Of a stretch of DNA of 13,131 nt, positions 1-6,905 are shown piece after piece. How positions within the stretch are numbered: position 1 is the first letter of the stretch; each line of letters opens with the position of its first letter. Source of the DNA: Gammaproteobacteria bacterium (GTDB lineage: Bacteria > Pseudomonadota > Gammaproteobacteria > Arenicellales > JAOTYS01); the NCBI GenBank assembly GCA_029861795.1, contig JAOTYS010000083.1, positions 1-13,131 on the forward strand, in the 5' to 3' direction. The notes beneath the pieces were generated by a model, which was not told the DNA's origin, did not search any database, and saw nothing but the letters and a program-made list of their open reading frames with translations. The position numbers and the translations under genes are program-made.

Positions 1-341
1 TGAGGCAGGATGACGAGGTCAAAGTATCGAGCATGCGTATTGACAGTGGTTAGCAGGTCGCCTTCGTCAGTTCGCCATTCGGCCGAGATTTCATACTTCT
101 TAGTGACATCCGTGAAGATCTTTTCTACTTTTGCAGCGTTATCTTGGGCAATCTCTTGTTGTTGTTGCAATATCTCCATGGGTATCTGCGCTTCCGCATA
201 GACCGGGATATAGGGTGGTGTGATCACAAATAGGCCCGTCAAGTACGCACCGTGTGTTTGCGCTACTCTGGCTCCTACCTCAAAACGCGCGCCCACCTCG
301 CTACTATTATCCGCATATACAAGTAAATCCTTAATACCCAT
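1..341 (-). CDS. Universal stress protein family, partial (3' end beyond the window)
   Basis: The first 113 residues of a protein read leftwards and run off the window edge. The start is ATG at 341, preceded by GGGGAAGA as ribosome binding site. The N-terminus MGIKDLLVYADNS and the following stretch (VGARFEVGARVAQTHGAYLTG, then LFVITPPY) fit the first beta strand and helix of the Usp alpha/beta fold. A Gln- and Glu-rich helix follows (QQQQEIAQDNAAKVEKIF), then EWRTDEGD and a strand FDLVILP, as expected before the ATP-binding loop. That loop lies outside the window, so nucleotide binding cannot be judged, nor whether this is a single- or tandem-domain Usp. Usp proteins are cytosolic and raised in stress or starvation. 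It is divergent from the CBS gene at 600, and a TTGAT-N4-ATCAT dyad lies 60 bases upstream of its start. Confidence 0.8.
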   Translation of the reverse strand, partial: MGIKDLLVYADNSSEVGARFEVGARVAQTHGAYLTGLFVITPPYIPVYAEAQIPMEILQQQQEIAQDNAAKVEKIFTDVTKKYEISAEWRTDEGDLLTTVNTHARYFDLVILP

Positions 342-400
342 ATTCTTCCCCTTTGGCCTGTTGGTTTTAATAAGTATTTCTCAATTGGGTGGCTGGTTTA

Positions 401-414
401 TTGATCCAGATCAT
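401..414. promoter_or_regulatory. FNR/ANR-like dyad upstream of the left universal stress gene
   Basis: TTGATCCAGATCAT matches the FNR/ANR/FixK consensus TTGAT-N4-ATCAA at 9 of 10 positions. On the minus strand a -10-like hexamer AATACT (373-378) has its centre exactly 32 bp from the dyad centre. This is the spacing of a class II FNR promoter (site at -41.5) and would place transcription start near 366, about 25 bases before the ATG at 341. Which regulator binds is inference. Confidence 0.6.
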
Positions 415-495
415 TTGCCCCTCGTTCAGACCTAGGGGGCAGGACAGACGTCGCCCGCCCCGATTTTGTACATCCTGACCGGGAACTTCGAAGAA

Positions 496-509
496 TTGAT
501 TAAGATCAA
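496..509. promoter_or_regulatory. FNR/ANR-type dyad upstream of the CBS gene
   Basis: TTGATTAAGATCAA is a perfect match to TTGAT-N4-ATCAA, and the palindrome extends one more base on each side (A/T). Its centre is 97 bases before the ATG of the CBS-domain gene at 600. At class II distance there is only a weak -10 (CAGTAT, 532-537), so the start point is uncertain. It could also act on the divergent stress gene, although that gene has its own site at 401-414. Confidence 0.65.
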
Positions 510-599
510 TACGTTCCGACCACAGAACCAACAGTATTGAGCAGTCGTTGGGGAGCTAGACGGCTTCGGATTAGTGCAGGCACAGATAGGAGAGAAACG

Positions 600-995
600 A
601 TGAAGGTAGCTGAGGTATGTAGACGTGATCCGATCGTCATCGATCGCTTTCGCTCTATTCAGCAGGCAGCCGAGATTATGCGTATGCAGCGTGTGGAGCA
701 CCTGGTGGTCGTGGATGACGTCAGCGGGAAAGTTCCCATAGGCATTGTCACGGACGGAGATCTGGTTATAGAGATCATGGCAGATAAAGTGAACCCCGAG
801 GCAGTCACAGTGGGAGACGTTATGGGGCTTGATCTACATACGGTATCGGAGGATCAGGAAATCGAGAGCGCCTTGAGACTAATGCGTGAGAAGGGAGTTC
901 ATCATTTACCGGTGGTTGACTTAAAAGGGCAGTTGAGTGGGATGTTGTTCGCACGTGATCTTATGGATCGTCTTATAGATGAAAAAGTACTCTAG
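600..995 (+). CDS. Two-CBS-domain protein
   Basis: A 131-residue soluble protein made of a tandem CBS (Bateman) pair. CBS1 covers about residues 8-60 and ends in the typical GIVTDGDL; CBS2 covers about 74-126 with HHLPVVD and GMLFARDL. No catalytic domain is attached. Such stand-alone pairs bind adenine nucleotides or similar ligands in other proteins and are thought to sense energy state; the ligand and partner here are unknown. The start is ATG at 600 with AGGAGAG seven bases upstream; the frame is open further upstream to 537, but no good start or ribosome site is seen there. It lies downstream of a perfect FNR-type dyad and 123 bases before the Hsp20 gene on the same strand, so shared transcription is possible. 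A second protein of the same architecture is encoded at 6269-6667. Confidence 0.88.
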   Translation: MKVAEVCRRDPIVIDRFRSIQQAAEIMRMQRVEHLVVVDDVSGKVPIGIVTDGDLVIEIMADKVNPEAVTVGDVMGLDLHTVSEDQEIESALRLMREKGVHHLPVVDLKGQLSGMLFARDLMDRLIDEKVL

Positions 996-1118
996 GGTGT
1001 AGACCATTATCAAGATGCGGATGCGTATGATTTTCTTCATTTCGGTCAGTGCGACAGCGACTAACTCTGAGTTATTGTCTAACTAAAACGTTTTACCGTC
1101 ACACAGTGGAGATCTCCA

Positions 1119-1592
1119 ATGGCTAAACGTTCTACTAGCATACCCGTCCATACTCATGGAGAAAACAGGGTGTTCCACCCCCTCGCGACTCTGCGTCACG
1201 AGGCGGAGAATGTCTTCGATCGATTTTCGCGAGGCTGGCAGCACTTTCGCTCAATGATTAACAGGCCGAGGGCTGACGCATCAGAGAGTAAAGATGATTA
1301 TGAAATCAGCATGGAACTTCCCGGCATGGATGAGGGCGATATCGAGTTGACTATGGCCGATGGAGTTCTATATATGAGGGGTGAGAAAAGGCACGAATAC
1401 GAGGAGAGGGATCGCGACTACTATGTCATGGAAAGGGCATATGGCGTCTTTCGTCGTGCGTTTCAAATACCGGACGATGTCGACTCCGAGAAGATCCACG
1501 CGAAATTTGGTAAGGGCGTGCTGACGATTTCATTTCCTAGAAGCATAGTGGCGAAGAAAAATCGCCGAAAAATTCGAGTCAAAGCTAGCTAG
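1119..1592 (+). CDS. Small heat shock protein, Hsp20/alpha-crystallin family
   Basis: A 157-residue ATP-independent holdase chaperone. A variable N-terminal arm (about 1-54) precedes the alpha-crystallin domain (about 55-140). That domain starts with DDYEISMELPGM and ends in the family signature AKFGKGVLTISFP, with the GVL triad at 133-135. The tail carries an IxI-like anchor (IRV, 152-154) used for oligomer assembly. The start is ATG at 1119 with GGAGA six bases upstream, inside a GGAGATCTCC palindrome. In the 123 bases between the CBS gene and this start I see no convincing sigma-32 promoter and no FNR-type dyad, only an AAAACGTTTT palindrome at 1085-1094. It is convergent with the stress gene at 1618, with 25 bases between the stop codons and no clear terminator. 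Confidence 0.93.
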   Translation: MAKRSTSIPVHTHGENRVFHPLATLRHEAENVFDRFSRGWQHFRSMINRPRADASESKDDYEISMELPGMDEGDIELTMADGVLYMRGEKRHEYEERDRDYYVMERAYGVFRRAFQIPDDVDSEKIHAKFGKGVLTISFPRSIVAKKNRRKIRVKAS

Positions 1593-1617
1593 ATTGGCTC
1601 GCGTCATAGATTCGGCG

Positions 1618-2064
1618 TCAGCTTACCGTGACCACGGTCTGCTTGGCCAAATGGGATACCTTTTGTGATACGCTGCCAAAGGTAAGTCCTTTGATCGCTC
1701 CAAGCCCACGACTGCCCATGACAATCATGTCGGCCTTTTTTTCTTGCGCGACCTGTGCAATGGTTTTTGCTGCATCGCCGTGATCGGCGACCGTTTCAAC
1801 AGAGGCTATTCCCCGATCTCTGGCACGCTGCTCGCCGCCCCTTAATATTTCGCTGGCCACTAACTGTTCGTATTGCCATTCGGGTGGTGCATCGATGTGC
1901 TCTAGCTCCAGAAAACGATGCAGTTCTTCTGGTACGCGTACGCGCCTGACGACGTGCAACAATGTTAAAGAGTCATCCTTATCTTGCGACAAATCCGCGG
2001 CAAGATCGATTGCCCTGAAAGAATTTTCGGAACCATCAATCGGTACCAATATGTTCTTGGCCAT
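1618..2064 (-). CDS. Universal stress protein UspA family
   Basis: A complete single-domain Usp of 148 residues. It begins MAKNILVPIDGSENS, the usual first strand with its Asp, and has the ATP-binding loop G-2X-G-9X-G-S at G117, G120, G130 and S131. This places it with the ATP-binding Usp proteins, not the UspA type that lacks the loop. The final strand is TVVTVS. The start is ATG at 2064 with a strong AGGAGGG ribosome site five bases upstream. An FNR-type dyad at 2134-2147 and a -10 hexamer TCTAAT (2106-2111) lie upstream at class II spacing, which suggests induction at low oxygen. ANR-controlled usp genes are known from Pseudomonas, where they support anaerobic survival. The gene is divergent from the cytochrome gene at 2235. 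Confidence 0.92.
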   Translation of the reverse strand: MAKNILVPIDGSENSFRAIDLAADLSQDKDDSLTLLHVVRRVRVPEELHRFLELEHIDAPPEWQYEQLVASEILRGGEQRARDRGIASVETVADHGDAAKTIAQVAQEKKADMIVMGSRGLGAIKGLTFGSVSQKVSHLAKQTVVTVS

Positions 2065-2133
2065 AGAGCCCTCCTAATGTTGGATATCCGTGTTCGAATA
2101 TACTCATTAGATTCGACATGGCATGGTGTGGCA

Positions 2134-2147
2134 TTGATCTGAATCAA
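2134..2147. promoter_or_regulatory. FNR/ANR-type dyad upstream of the usp gene at 1618-2064
   Basis: TTGATCTGAATCAA is a perfect TTGAT-N4-ATCAA dyad, extended by A/T at the outer ends. On the minus strand the -10 hexamer TCTAAT (2106-2111, five of six matches to consensus) is 32 bp away centre to centre, exactly the class II FNR geometry. This predicts a start near 2099, about 35 bases before the usp ATG. In the plus direction no good -10 appears at that distance, so the site is assigned to usp. Confidence 0.7.
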
Positions 2148-2182
2148 TGGTTCTGTATGCATGATCTAGACGGCTAGGTAAG

Positions 2183-2196
2183 TTGACATAGGTCAA
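2183..2196. promoter_or_regulatory. TTGAC-N4-GTCAA dyad upstream of the cytochrome gene
   Basis: TTGACATAGGTCAA is a dyad of the FNR/FixK type with C/G at the fifth position. Its first six bases are also a consensus -35 (TTGACA), with TACGAT at 2208-2213 as a possible -10 after a long 19-base spacer. Read towards the downstream gene, it differs at one base from the dyad upstream of nqrA (12858-12871). The overlap with a -35 would suit repression or regulator-dependent promoter use; which of these is inference. Confidence 0.5.
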
Positions 2197-2234
2197 TAGG
2201 GGAGTTGTACGATTAGTCCAAAGTGCTAAAACTT

Positions 2235-2669
2235 ATGATGGCTAATCGTAGTTTAGTTTTTGCTGTTGGGCTAACCGTTGTGGCCGTGGTTGGTTTCTCT
2301 GCCTGTGCGGCTGTTCGCAAAGTAACCTATCCACCTGATTTCAGCTATCTCAGCACGAAGCAGGTGCGAACGACCATGGGGGCTTTTGCGAGTGGCGTGG
2401 CTCGTCTTGACATGCTTTTGTCGGAATCAGATGACAATTTCGCGCAGCGACGAGAAGCCATCATTTTGCAGTTAAAAAAGATGGAAAAGCTCAGCGAGTC
2501 TCTCGGGGCCGGGTATCAGAAGACCAATCATCTTCTCATCGATGAGCACATCGATGAGTTTAGGGCAGACGTGCGCGGAGCTCGCCTGGCGGCCGAGCAA
2601 GAACCACCAAGCTATTATCTCGCAGGTCGCCTTACGGGAAGCTGCACGGCTTGTCACATGAACCGGTAG
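2235..2669 (+). CDS. Small cytochrome c'-like protein with C-terminal CxxCH, probable lipoprotein
   Basis: About 144 residues. A hydrophobic export segment (RSLVFAVGLTVVAVVGFSAC) ends in a Cys that fits a lipobox imperfectly (Phe at -3), so the mature protein may be lipid-anchored in the periplasm. The body is helical and charged, and the only heme motif, CTACH, lies three residues from the C-terminus (GSCTACHMNR). A helical bundle with one C-terminal CxxCH is the layout of cytochrome c'/c-556, proteins that bind NO or other small ligands. Sequence similarity to that family is otherwise not obvious to me. The start is uncertain: an in-frame GTG at 2223 and ATGs at 2235 and 2238 are possible, none with a good ribosome site (GGGGAG at 2199-2204 is too far). 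A dyad at 2183-2196 overlaps its putative promoter. Confidence 0.75.
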   Translation: MMANRSLVFAVGLTVVAVVGFSACAAVRKVTYPPDFSYLSTKQVRTTMGAFASGVARLDMLLSESDDNFAQRREAIILQLKKMEKLSESLGAGYQKTNHLLIDEHIDEFRADVRGARLAAEQEPPSYYLAGRLTGSCTACHMNR

Positions 2670-2737
2670 GTTGAGTTCTGAGCTAGATCCTGTCGGAGCT
2701 GGGACACGTGATCGGCGCAAACCCGACGCGGTGTACG

Positions 2738-2792
2738 AAAGCTGCGGTTAGGTATTGGAAGCTTTGGCTTACGCAGACGTCGCAGCTTTTTT
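2738..2792 (+). terminator. Possible terminator between the convergent cytochrome and ftsH genes
   Basis: A 9-base inverted repeat, AAAGCTGCG (2738-2746) with CGCAGCTTT (2781-2789), is followed by a run of six T (2787-2792). The 34-base loop contains a smaller AAGC/GCTT hairpin. The right arm lies in the last codons of ftsH. The long loop makes this weaker than a standard intrinsic terminator. Confidence 0.3.
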
Positions 2793-4607
2793 CTTGGGAC
2801 TGCGCAGATCGGGGAGTTCGTCGGCAGTTAATGTTTCTTTGTCTAAGAGTTGTTTCGCTGTCTTCTCCAAGATCTTGCGGTGACGTGTCAGGATCTCCGT
2901 AGCGCGGTCGAAAGCGGAAGTCACGATTTCTCGTACAGCACAGTCTATTTCTCGCGCGGTCTCTTCACTGTACTCGCGGCGTTCGGGAAGAGTGCCGTAA
3001 GGCGTGCCGAGGAAGGAATGTGGCTGATCTTCGTAGGTCATTTGTCCCACTCGATCTTCCATGCCATACCGAGTGACCATGCTGCGGGCGATATTGGTTG
3101 CCTTGGCGAGATCGTCGGCTGCACCTGTGGAGAGCTCATCGAAAACCAATATTTCTGCCGCGCGACCCCCAAACAGCACTGCTAATTTATTCTCTAGTTC
3201 GTTGCGGGTCATCAAGTAGCGATCCTCGATAGGTCTTTGAATGGTATACCCGAGTGCACCAATTCCGCGGGGGATAATCGATATCTTATGCACCGGATCA
3301 GTACCCGGCAGGGCAAGGGCGACCAGCGCGTGCCCCGTCTCGTGATAGGCTACCACCTCGCGTTCGTGTGGATTGAGCAAGCGGTTCTTCTTCTCCAATC
3401 CAGCGACGATGCGCTCGATGGCGTTGTTGAAGTCTTCCATTTCTACAGATTGGGCATCACGTCGCGTCGCCAGCACCGCCGCTTCATTCACAAGGTTAGC
3501 CAGGTCCGCGCCACTAAAGCCGGGTGTGATGGCCGCCACCGCGTCAATATCTACGTCACTGCCCAGGGTGACACCTTTGATATGGACCTTCAGTATGGCG
3601 ACCCGTCCGGTGCGATCTGGACGCTCCACCAATACGTGGCGATCGAAGCGCCCGGGTCGCAGCAATGCAGGATCCAAGATTTCCGGTCGGTTTGTGGCAG
3701 CGAGTAATACCACTCCTAATCCGGGATCAAACCCGTCCAGCTCGGCCAATAATTGGTTCAGGGTTTGTTCTTTTTCATCGTGCCCGCCGCCTGCTGGGAA
3801 AGCGCCTCTAGCGCGACCCAGGGCATCGAGCTCATCGATAAAGATAATGCAAGGCGCCTTTTGCCGTGCCTGTTCAAAGAGATCTCGCACCCGGGCGGCG
3901 CCCACACCGACAAACATCTCTACAAACTCGGAGCCGTTGATCGAAAAGAACGGGACTTTGGCTTCACCGGCTACTGCACGGGCAAACAAGGTCTTGCCCG
4001 TCCCAGGCGGGCCAACCAGCAAAATCCCTTTCGGCATACGCGCGCCCAATCGACCATACTTCTCGGGGTGTTGTAGAAAAGCGACCACTTCCTGGAGTTC
4101 CTTTTTTGCTTCATCTACCCCGGCGACATCGTCGAAAGTGACTTTGGTGTCTCGCTCCATATAGACCTTGGCTTTGCTTTTCCCAACGGTCATGAATCCA
4201 CCGAGCCCGCCTTGCTTTTCAGCGAGTCTTCGAAACAAGAACATCCATATTCCAAAGAACACGATAATGGGGAGGACCCAGGAGAGCAGGTTGGCGAAGA
4301 AATGGCTTTCTACCACTCCAGTGAACTTGGTGTCGTACTGGGCGAGATCCTTTGCCAGCGTTGGATCTACTCGGGCCGTTACGAAAATAGTTTTGCCCTC
4401 GGACGGGTGTCTCAGTTTGCCGCGAATCTGTTGCTCGCCGATCTGGATGTCCTCCACTTCGCCTTGCTCTAAAAGAGCTTGAAACTCGCTGTAGGGGATA
4501 GACTCGACTTGTCTGTGTTGAACCCAGAGATTCTGTAGCATTAGCACGCCCAAAACGGCGAGCAGTATGTACCAGACGTTAAACTGGGTTTTCTTCTCCA
4601 TCTGCAT
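2769..4607 (-). CDS. ftsH: ATP-dependent zinc metalloprotease FtsH
   Basis: A 612-residue membrane protease that extracts and degrades damaged membrane and some soluble proteins as a hexamer. Visible in order: TM1 (about 11-28), a short periplasmic domain, TM2 (about 105-125), the AAA+ domain with Walker A GPPGTGKT (199-206), the pore loop MFVGVG (231-236), Walker [10 protein letters not shown] (254-262) and second region of homology [19 protein letters not shown] (305-323), then the protease domain with zinc motif HETGH (422-426) and third ligand Asp499 in [10 protein letters not shown]. All catalytic residues are present and the length is normal. The start is ATG at 4607, with another ATG two codons later; no strong ribosome site is seen. 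It lies near Hsp20 and an antiporter, not next to rrmJ/ftsJ as the housekeeping copy often does, so it may be an accessory copy. A strong -10 and an FNR-type dyad lie upstream. Confidence 0.96.
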   Translation of the reverse strand: MQMEKKTQFNVWYILLAVLGVLMLQNLWVQHRQVESIPYSEFQALLEQGEVEDIQIGEQQIRGKLRHPSEGKTIFVTARVDPTLAKDLAQYDTKFTGVVESHFFANLLSWVLPIIVFFGIWMFLFRRLAEKQGGLGGFMTVGKSKAKVYMERDTKVTFDDVAGVDEAKKELQEVVAFLQHPEKYGRLGARMPKGILLVGPPGTGKTLFARAVAGEAKVPFFSINGSEFVEMFVGVGAARVRDLFEQARQKAPCIIFIDELDALGRARGAFPAGGGHDEKEQTLNQLLAELDGFDPGLGVVLLAATNRPEILDPALLRPGRFDRHVLVERPDRTGRVAILKVHIKGVTLGSDVDIDAVAAITPGFSGADLANLVNEAAVLATRRDAQSVEMEDFNNAIERIVAGLEKKNRLLNPHEREVVAYHETGHALVALALPGTDPVHKISIIPRGIGALGYTIQRPIEDRYLMTRNELENKLAVLFGGRAAEILVFDELSTGAADDLAKATNIARSMVTRYGMEDRVGQMTYEDQPHSFLGTPYGTLPERREYSEETAREIDCAVREIVTSAFDRATEILTRHRKILEKTAKQLLDKETLTADELPDLRSPKKKAATSA

Positions 4608-4655
4608 CTGATTGTTCGCGAATCCTCACTCGGTGGCTCTAAGTCGGCAACGAAT

Positions 4656-4661
4656 ATTATA
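4656..4661 (-). promoter_or_regulatory. -10 element of the ftsH promoter
   Basis: Minus strand reads TATAAT, a perfect sigma-70 -10. No good -35 is found at 16-18 bases upstream; instead the dyad at 4686-4699 lies 34 bp away centre to centre. This is typical of activator-dependent promoters. Predicted transcript start is about 4649, giving a leader of roughly 40 bases. Confidence 0.55.
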
Positions 4662-4685
4662 CATTTCATCGTGCTCGCGGTGACA

Positions 4686-4699
4686 TTGATGCAGATCAA
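4686..4699. promoter_or_regulatory. FNR/ANR-type dyad upstream of ftsH
   Basis: TTGATGCAGATCAA is a perfect TTGAT-N4-ATCAA dyad, centred 85 bases before the ftsH ATG. With the TATAAT at 4656-4661 it would sit near -43.5, two bases from the ideal class II position at -41.5. The 241-base gap between antiporter and ftsH (4608-4848) shows nothing else I can name. Confidence 0.65.
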
Positions 4700-4848
4700 C
4701 ATCTGTTTATGGCACGGCAACGGCCACCAGCAAGCAGCGAATGGTTTGTACACTTATCCATAGCGTACATGCAGTGAAGCTCTATCATAACTTAAAGCAA
4801 GGCTAGCGTTTTGACACTAACATCTGACTCGGGAAGTCCTCCGTTTGT

Positions 4849-6087
4849 TCATGGATCTTGGCGAGTACTTCGTGGAAAGATATATCGCAGAAGCACTGGC
4901 GCCAGCATCGTTGTCACAACCCCCATAAGGACTAGGCTGGAGAAGAGGTGACGGGTGACTGGATCTGTGTGGTCCGCTTGCGCAAATAGACCGGCGTCGT
5001 AAGCAATACTCAAGACAACAAGCTCAACCGCACCGCGGGCGCTCATACCCACACCGACGGCAAGGGCTTCTCGTCGGGGCAAGCCAGTCCAAAGAGCGGG
5101 AAGGCCGGCGCCAAGCACCTTGCCCAAGAAAGCGGCGGCAAGCAGAAGCAATAGGAACAAAGGGACCCCTGTTAACGCGGCGAGGTCGACACGCAACCCA
5201 ATCGACACAAAGAACAACGGCGCGAGGAAGCCGCTGGTTACGGCGGTGAAGATCAGTTTTATCTCGTTGTAGGCTGTGATACCCACGCGCGAGGGTTCAA
5301 AGAACAACCCCGCCATGAAGGCGCCGAGTACCCAATGCATCCCAAGGGCCTCTGCCAATAAGCCATACGCCAATCCGATCACGGCCAGGGCACTGAATTC
5401 AAAGGCAGCCGCCTGCATCAGGTTGAGACCACGGCTCACATGGGGATATACATGCGCGCCGAGCACAACGGTTATTGTGAAAAACACAACAACTTTGCCG
5501 ATGAGCAACGCGAGTGTCGCCATTTCTGGAACGTGACCCGTTTCGATCACCGCTAGAAGGACGGCGAGCAAGAATAGGCCTAAGACATCGTCGAACAACG
5601 CGGCCCCCACTATCAGCTCGCCGACGCGAGTGTGCAAGAGGTCAAACTCCTCGAGTACTTTTACCGTAGCCGGGAGGGCAGTGATTGACAGTACTATTCC
5701 CGTCAGTAGGGCGAGGGTTTGCCGTTGTTCCGAGTCGGGCAAGAACAACCACGCCAGGGCAACGCCGCCGATGAGTGGGACCACCATGCCACCTATGGCG
5801 ACAGCGAGTGATCGCACTGGACTTTGAGCGACTTCCTTGGGTTCCATCTCTATTCCGGCCAAAAACACGAGGCAGAAGATCCCGACATCGGCGGTATAGA
5901 TTAGGGCCTCGCTGGATACTAGTGCTGCAACGAATGGGATGTCTTGGCCAAACCACGCCACAATCGCAGCGAGCACGATGCCGGCGAAGATCTCGCCTGC
6001 GGACGCGGGTTGGCGCAGACGTTCCGCTGCCTCGCCACAGGCACGGCCGACAATAAGCAGTATTAGTAATTCAAGGAAGACTTCCAA
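4849..6087 (-). CDS. Cation:proton antiporter, Kef/CPA2 type, membrane domain only
   Basis: A 412-residue integral membrane protein with roughly a dozen hydrophobic segments. The N-terminus (LELLILLIVGRACGEAAERL, then RQPASAGEIFAG) and the transport-site Asp pair in ALFDDVLGL (Asp166-Asp167), together with the unwound-helix region SITALPATVKVL (134-145), are typical of CPA2 Na+/K+:H+ exchangers. There is no C-terminal RCK/TrkA-N domain, so gating would differ from KefB/KefC. The ion is not readable; Na+ export or use would fit the Na+-pumping NQR nearby. Start is doubtful: the frame opens with TTG at 6087 directly after an in-frame TGA, with no clear ribosome site and no ATG or GTG before the first conserved helix. 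It is read in the direction of ftsH, 241 bases away, and is separated from the NQR operon by 181 bases. Confidence 0.88.
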   Translation of the reverse strand: MEVFLELLILLIVGRACGEAAERLRQPASAGEIFAGIVLAAIVAWFGQDIPFVAALVSSEALIYTADVGIFCLVFLAGIEMEPKEVAQSPVRSLAVAIGGMVVPLIGGVALAWLFLPDSEQRQTLALLTGIVLSITALPATVKVLEEFDLLHTRVGELIVGAALFDDVLGLFLLAVLLAVIETGHVPEMATLALLIGKVVVFFTITVVLGAHVYPHVSRGLNLMQAAAFEFSALAVIGLAYGLLAEALGMHWVLGAFMAGLFFEPSRVGITAYNEIKLIFTAVTSGFLAPLFFVSIGLRVDLAALTGVPLFLLLLLAAAFLGKVLGAGLPALWTGLPRREALAVGVGMSARGAVELVVLSIAYDAGLFAQADHTDPVTRHLFSSLVLMGVVTTMLAPVLLRYIFPRSTRQDP

Positions 6088-6268
6088 TCAGAGTTGGCCA
6101 TATTGGTTGTTGTTGACGGACAGCGTTGATGCTCAGCGCACTGAAATGGTTCTGATCTAGATAGGACTTCTTGCCCCATTTGGGTAATCGGCCGCACTAT
6201 CGGCTTGACCCTTAAACTTGAGCGTCTGAGCGCGTCAGAATCAGCCAATAATGGCCGCAAAGGTGTTT

Positions 6269-6667
6269 TCATTGCCACAGGTCCGCAAGCGCTGTTAGTA
6301 CGTCATGCCGGCTTATTTGGCCGACTAGTCGATCGTTCGACATCACAGGAAACCGGCGGTAGGAACTCTTCAAAAAGATCTCAGCGACCTTCACAATGTC
6401 GGTGTCGGCGTCGATGGTGTGTACATCGTGGCTCATATAATCTGACACCCGGCCGCCCCAGTCTTGGTGATAACTCGCACTGAACGCGACTTTGAGACAA
6501 TCCTTCTTAGATAGGATTCCCACGAGCTTGCCGCTATTGTCTACTACCGGCGCCCCAGATATTTTATTCTGCAGCAACAGCTTTATTGCGCGATGAATAT
6601 CCAAGTCCGGCGTGAACGTGACTAGGTCACTGGACATATAATCTCTTGCGATAGCCGATTGGTTCAT
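6269..6667 (-). CDS. Two-CBS-domain protein at the end of the nqr operon
   Basis: A 132-residue protein made of two CBS domains: about 7-60 (KISGAPVVDNSGKLVGILSKKDCL) and about 73-130 (YRRFPVMSNDRLVGQISRHDVL). Each has the usual strand-helix pattern ending in G(I/Q)(L/I)S(K/R)xD. No other domain is present. Stand-alone CBS pairs bind adenosine ligands and may act on partner proteins; the role here is unknown. It starts at ATG 6667, 19 bases after the nqrM stop, on the same strand and without an intervening terminator, so it is very probably cotranscribed with the reductase genes. That position suggests, but does not prove, a link to NQR activity or Na+ homeostasis. No strong ribosome site is seen before the ATG. 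Downstream, 6088-6268 holds no gene I can support. Confidence 0.87.
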   Translation of the reverse strand: MNQSAIARDYMSSDLVTFTPDLDIHRAIKLLLQNKISGAPVVDNSGKLVGILSKKDCLKVAFSASYHQDWGGRVSDYMSHDVHTIDADTDIVKVAEIFLKSSYRRFPVMSNDRLVGQISRHDVLTALADLWQ

Positions 6668-6686
6668 GATTTGTCTGTAAGTTGGA

Positions 6687-6872
6687 CTAATATGAACTTG
6701 TTGAATTGTCCGCGTTCAGTCTGTTGTCATTTGAACACGCGCAAGACTGGCATCCTGACATGACTCCTCCACAGCTACCGCGAAGCGGCCGCCTTGCAAA
6801 GAGTACTCCGACAGCCATGCCTAAAGCTGCGAGGAGTATGATGACAAGACTAATCAAGAAGAGTATCAGCAT
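6687..6872 (-). CDS. nqrM: NqrM, Na+-NQR maturation protein (DUF539)
   Basis: A 61-residue protein with one N-terminal membrane helix (about 1-24), the segment GVLFARRPLRGSCGG and a Cys cluster C34, C41, C44, C46. This matches NqrM, the small membrane protein required for assembly of active Na+-NQR, whose conserved cysteines are thought to deliver iron to the intramembrane Cys4 centre of NqrD/NqrE. C34 in SCGG corresponds to the essential Cys of the Vibrio protein, by recall of that family. The start is ATG at 6872 with AAGGA six bases upstream. It follows nqrF by 33 bases. In many operons apbE lies between nqrF and nqrM; it is absent here. Confidence 0.88.
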   Translation of the reverse strand: MLILFLISLVIILLAALGMAVGVLFARRPLRGSCGGVMSGCQSCACSNDNRLNADNSTSSY

Positions 6873-6905
6873 GTGTATCCTTGTGAATTAAAGTAGTCGG
6901 ATGAC

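Noticed and set aside
1050..1118. RNA thermometer in the Hsp20 leader
   Set aside because: The ribosome site sits in the palindrome GGAGATCTCC and a short CAC/GTG stem is possible, but the stems are too weak and no ROSE or FourU pattern is present.
1625..1638. ACCGTG-AC-CACGGT palindrome as terminator between hsp20 and usp
   Set aside because: The loop is only two bases, there is no T run, and it lies in the last codons of usp.
3373..4164. Long plus-strand open frame of 263 codons
   Set aside because: It lies wholly opposite ftsH, whose motifs are unmistakable; composition (Ser/Arg/Pro rich) is that of an antisense shadow.
6063..6278. Minus-strand open frame of 71 codons between the CBS gene and the antiporter
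   Set aside because: No recognised motif or ribosome site; its only interest is as a possible out-of-phase leader of the antiporter.
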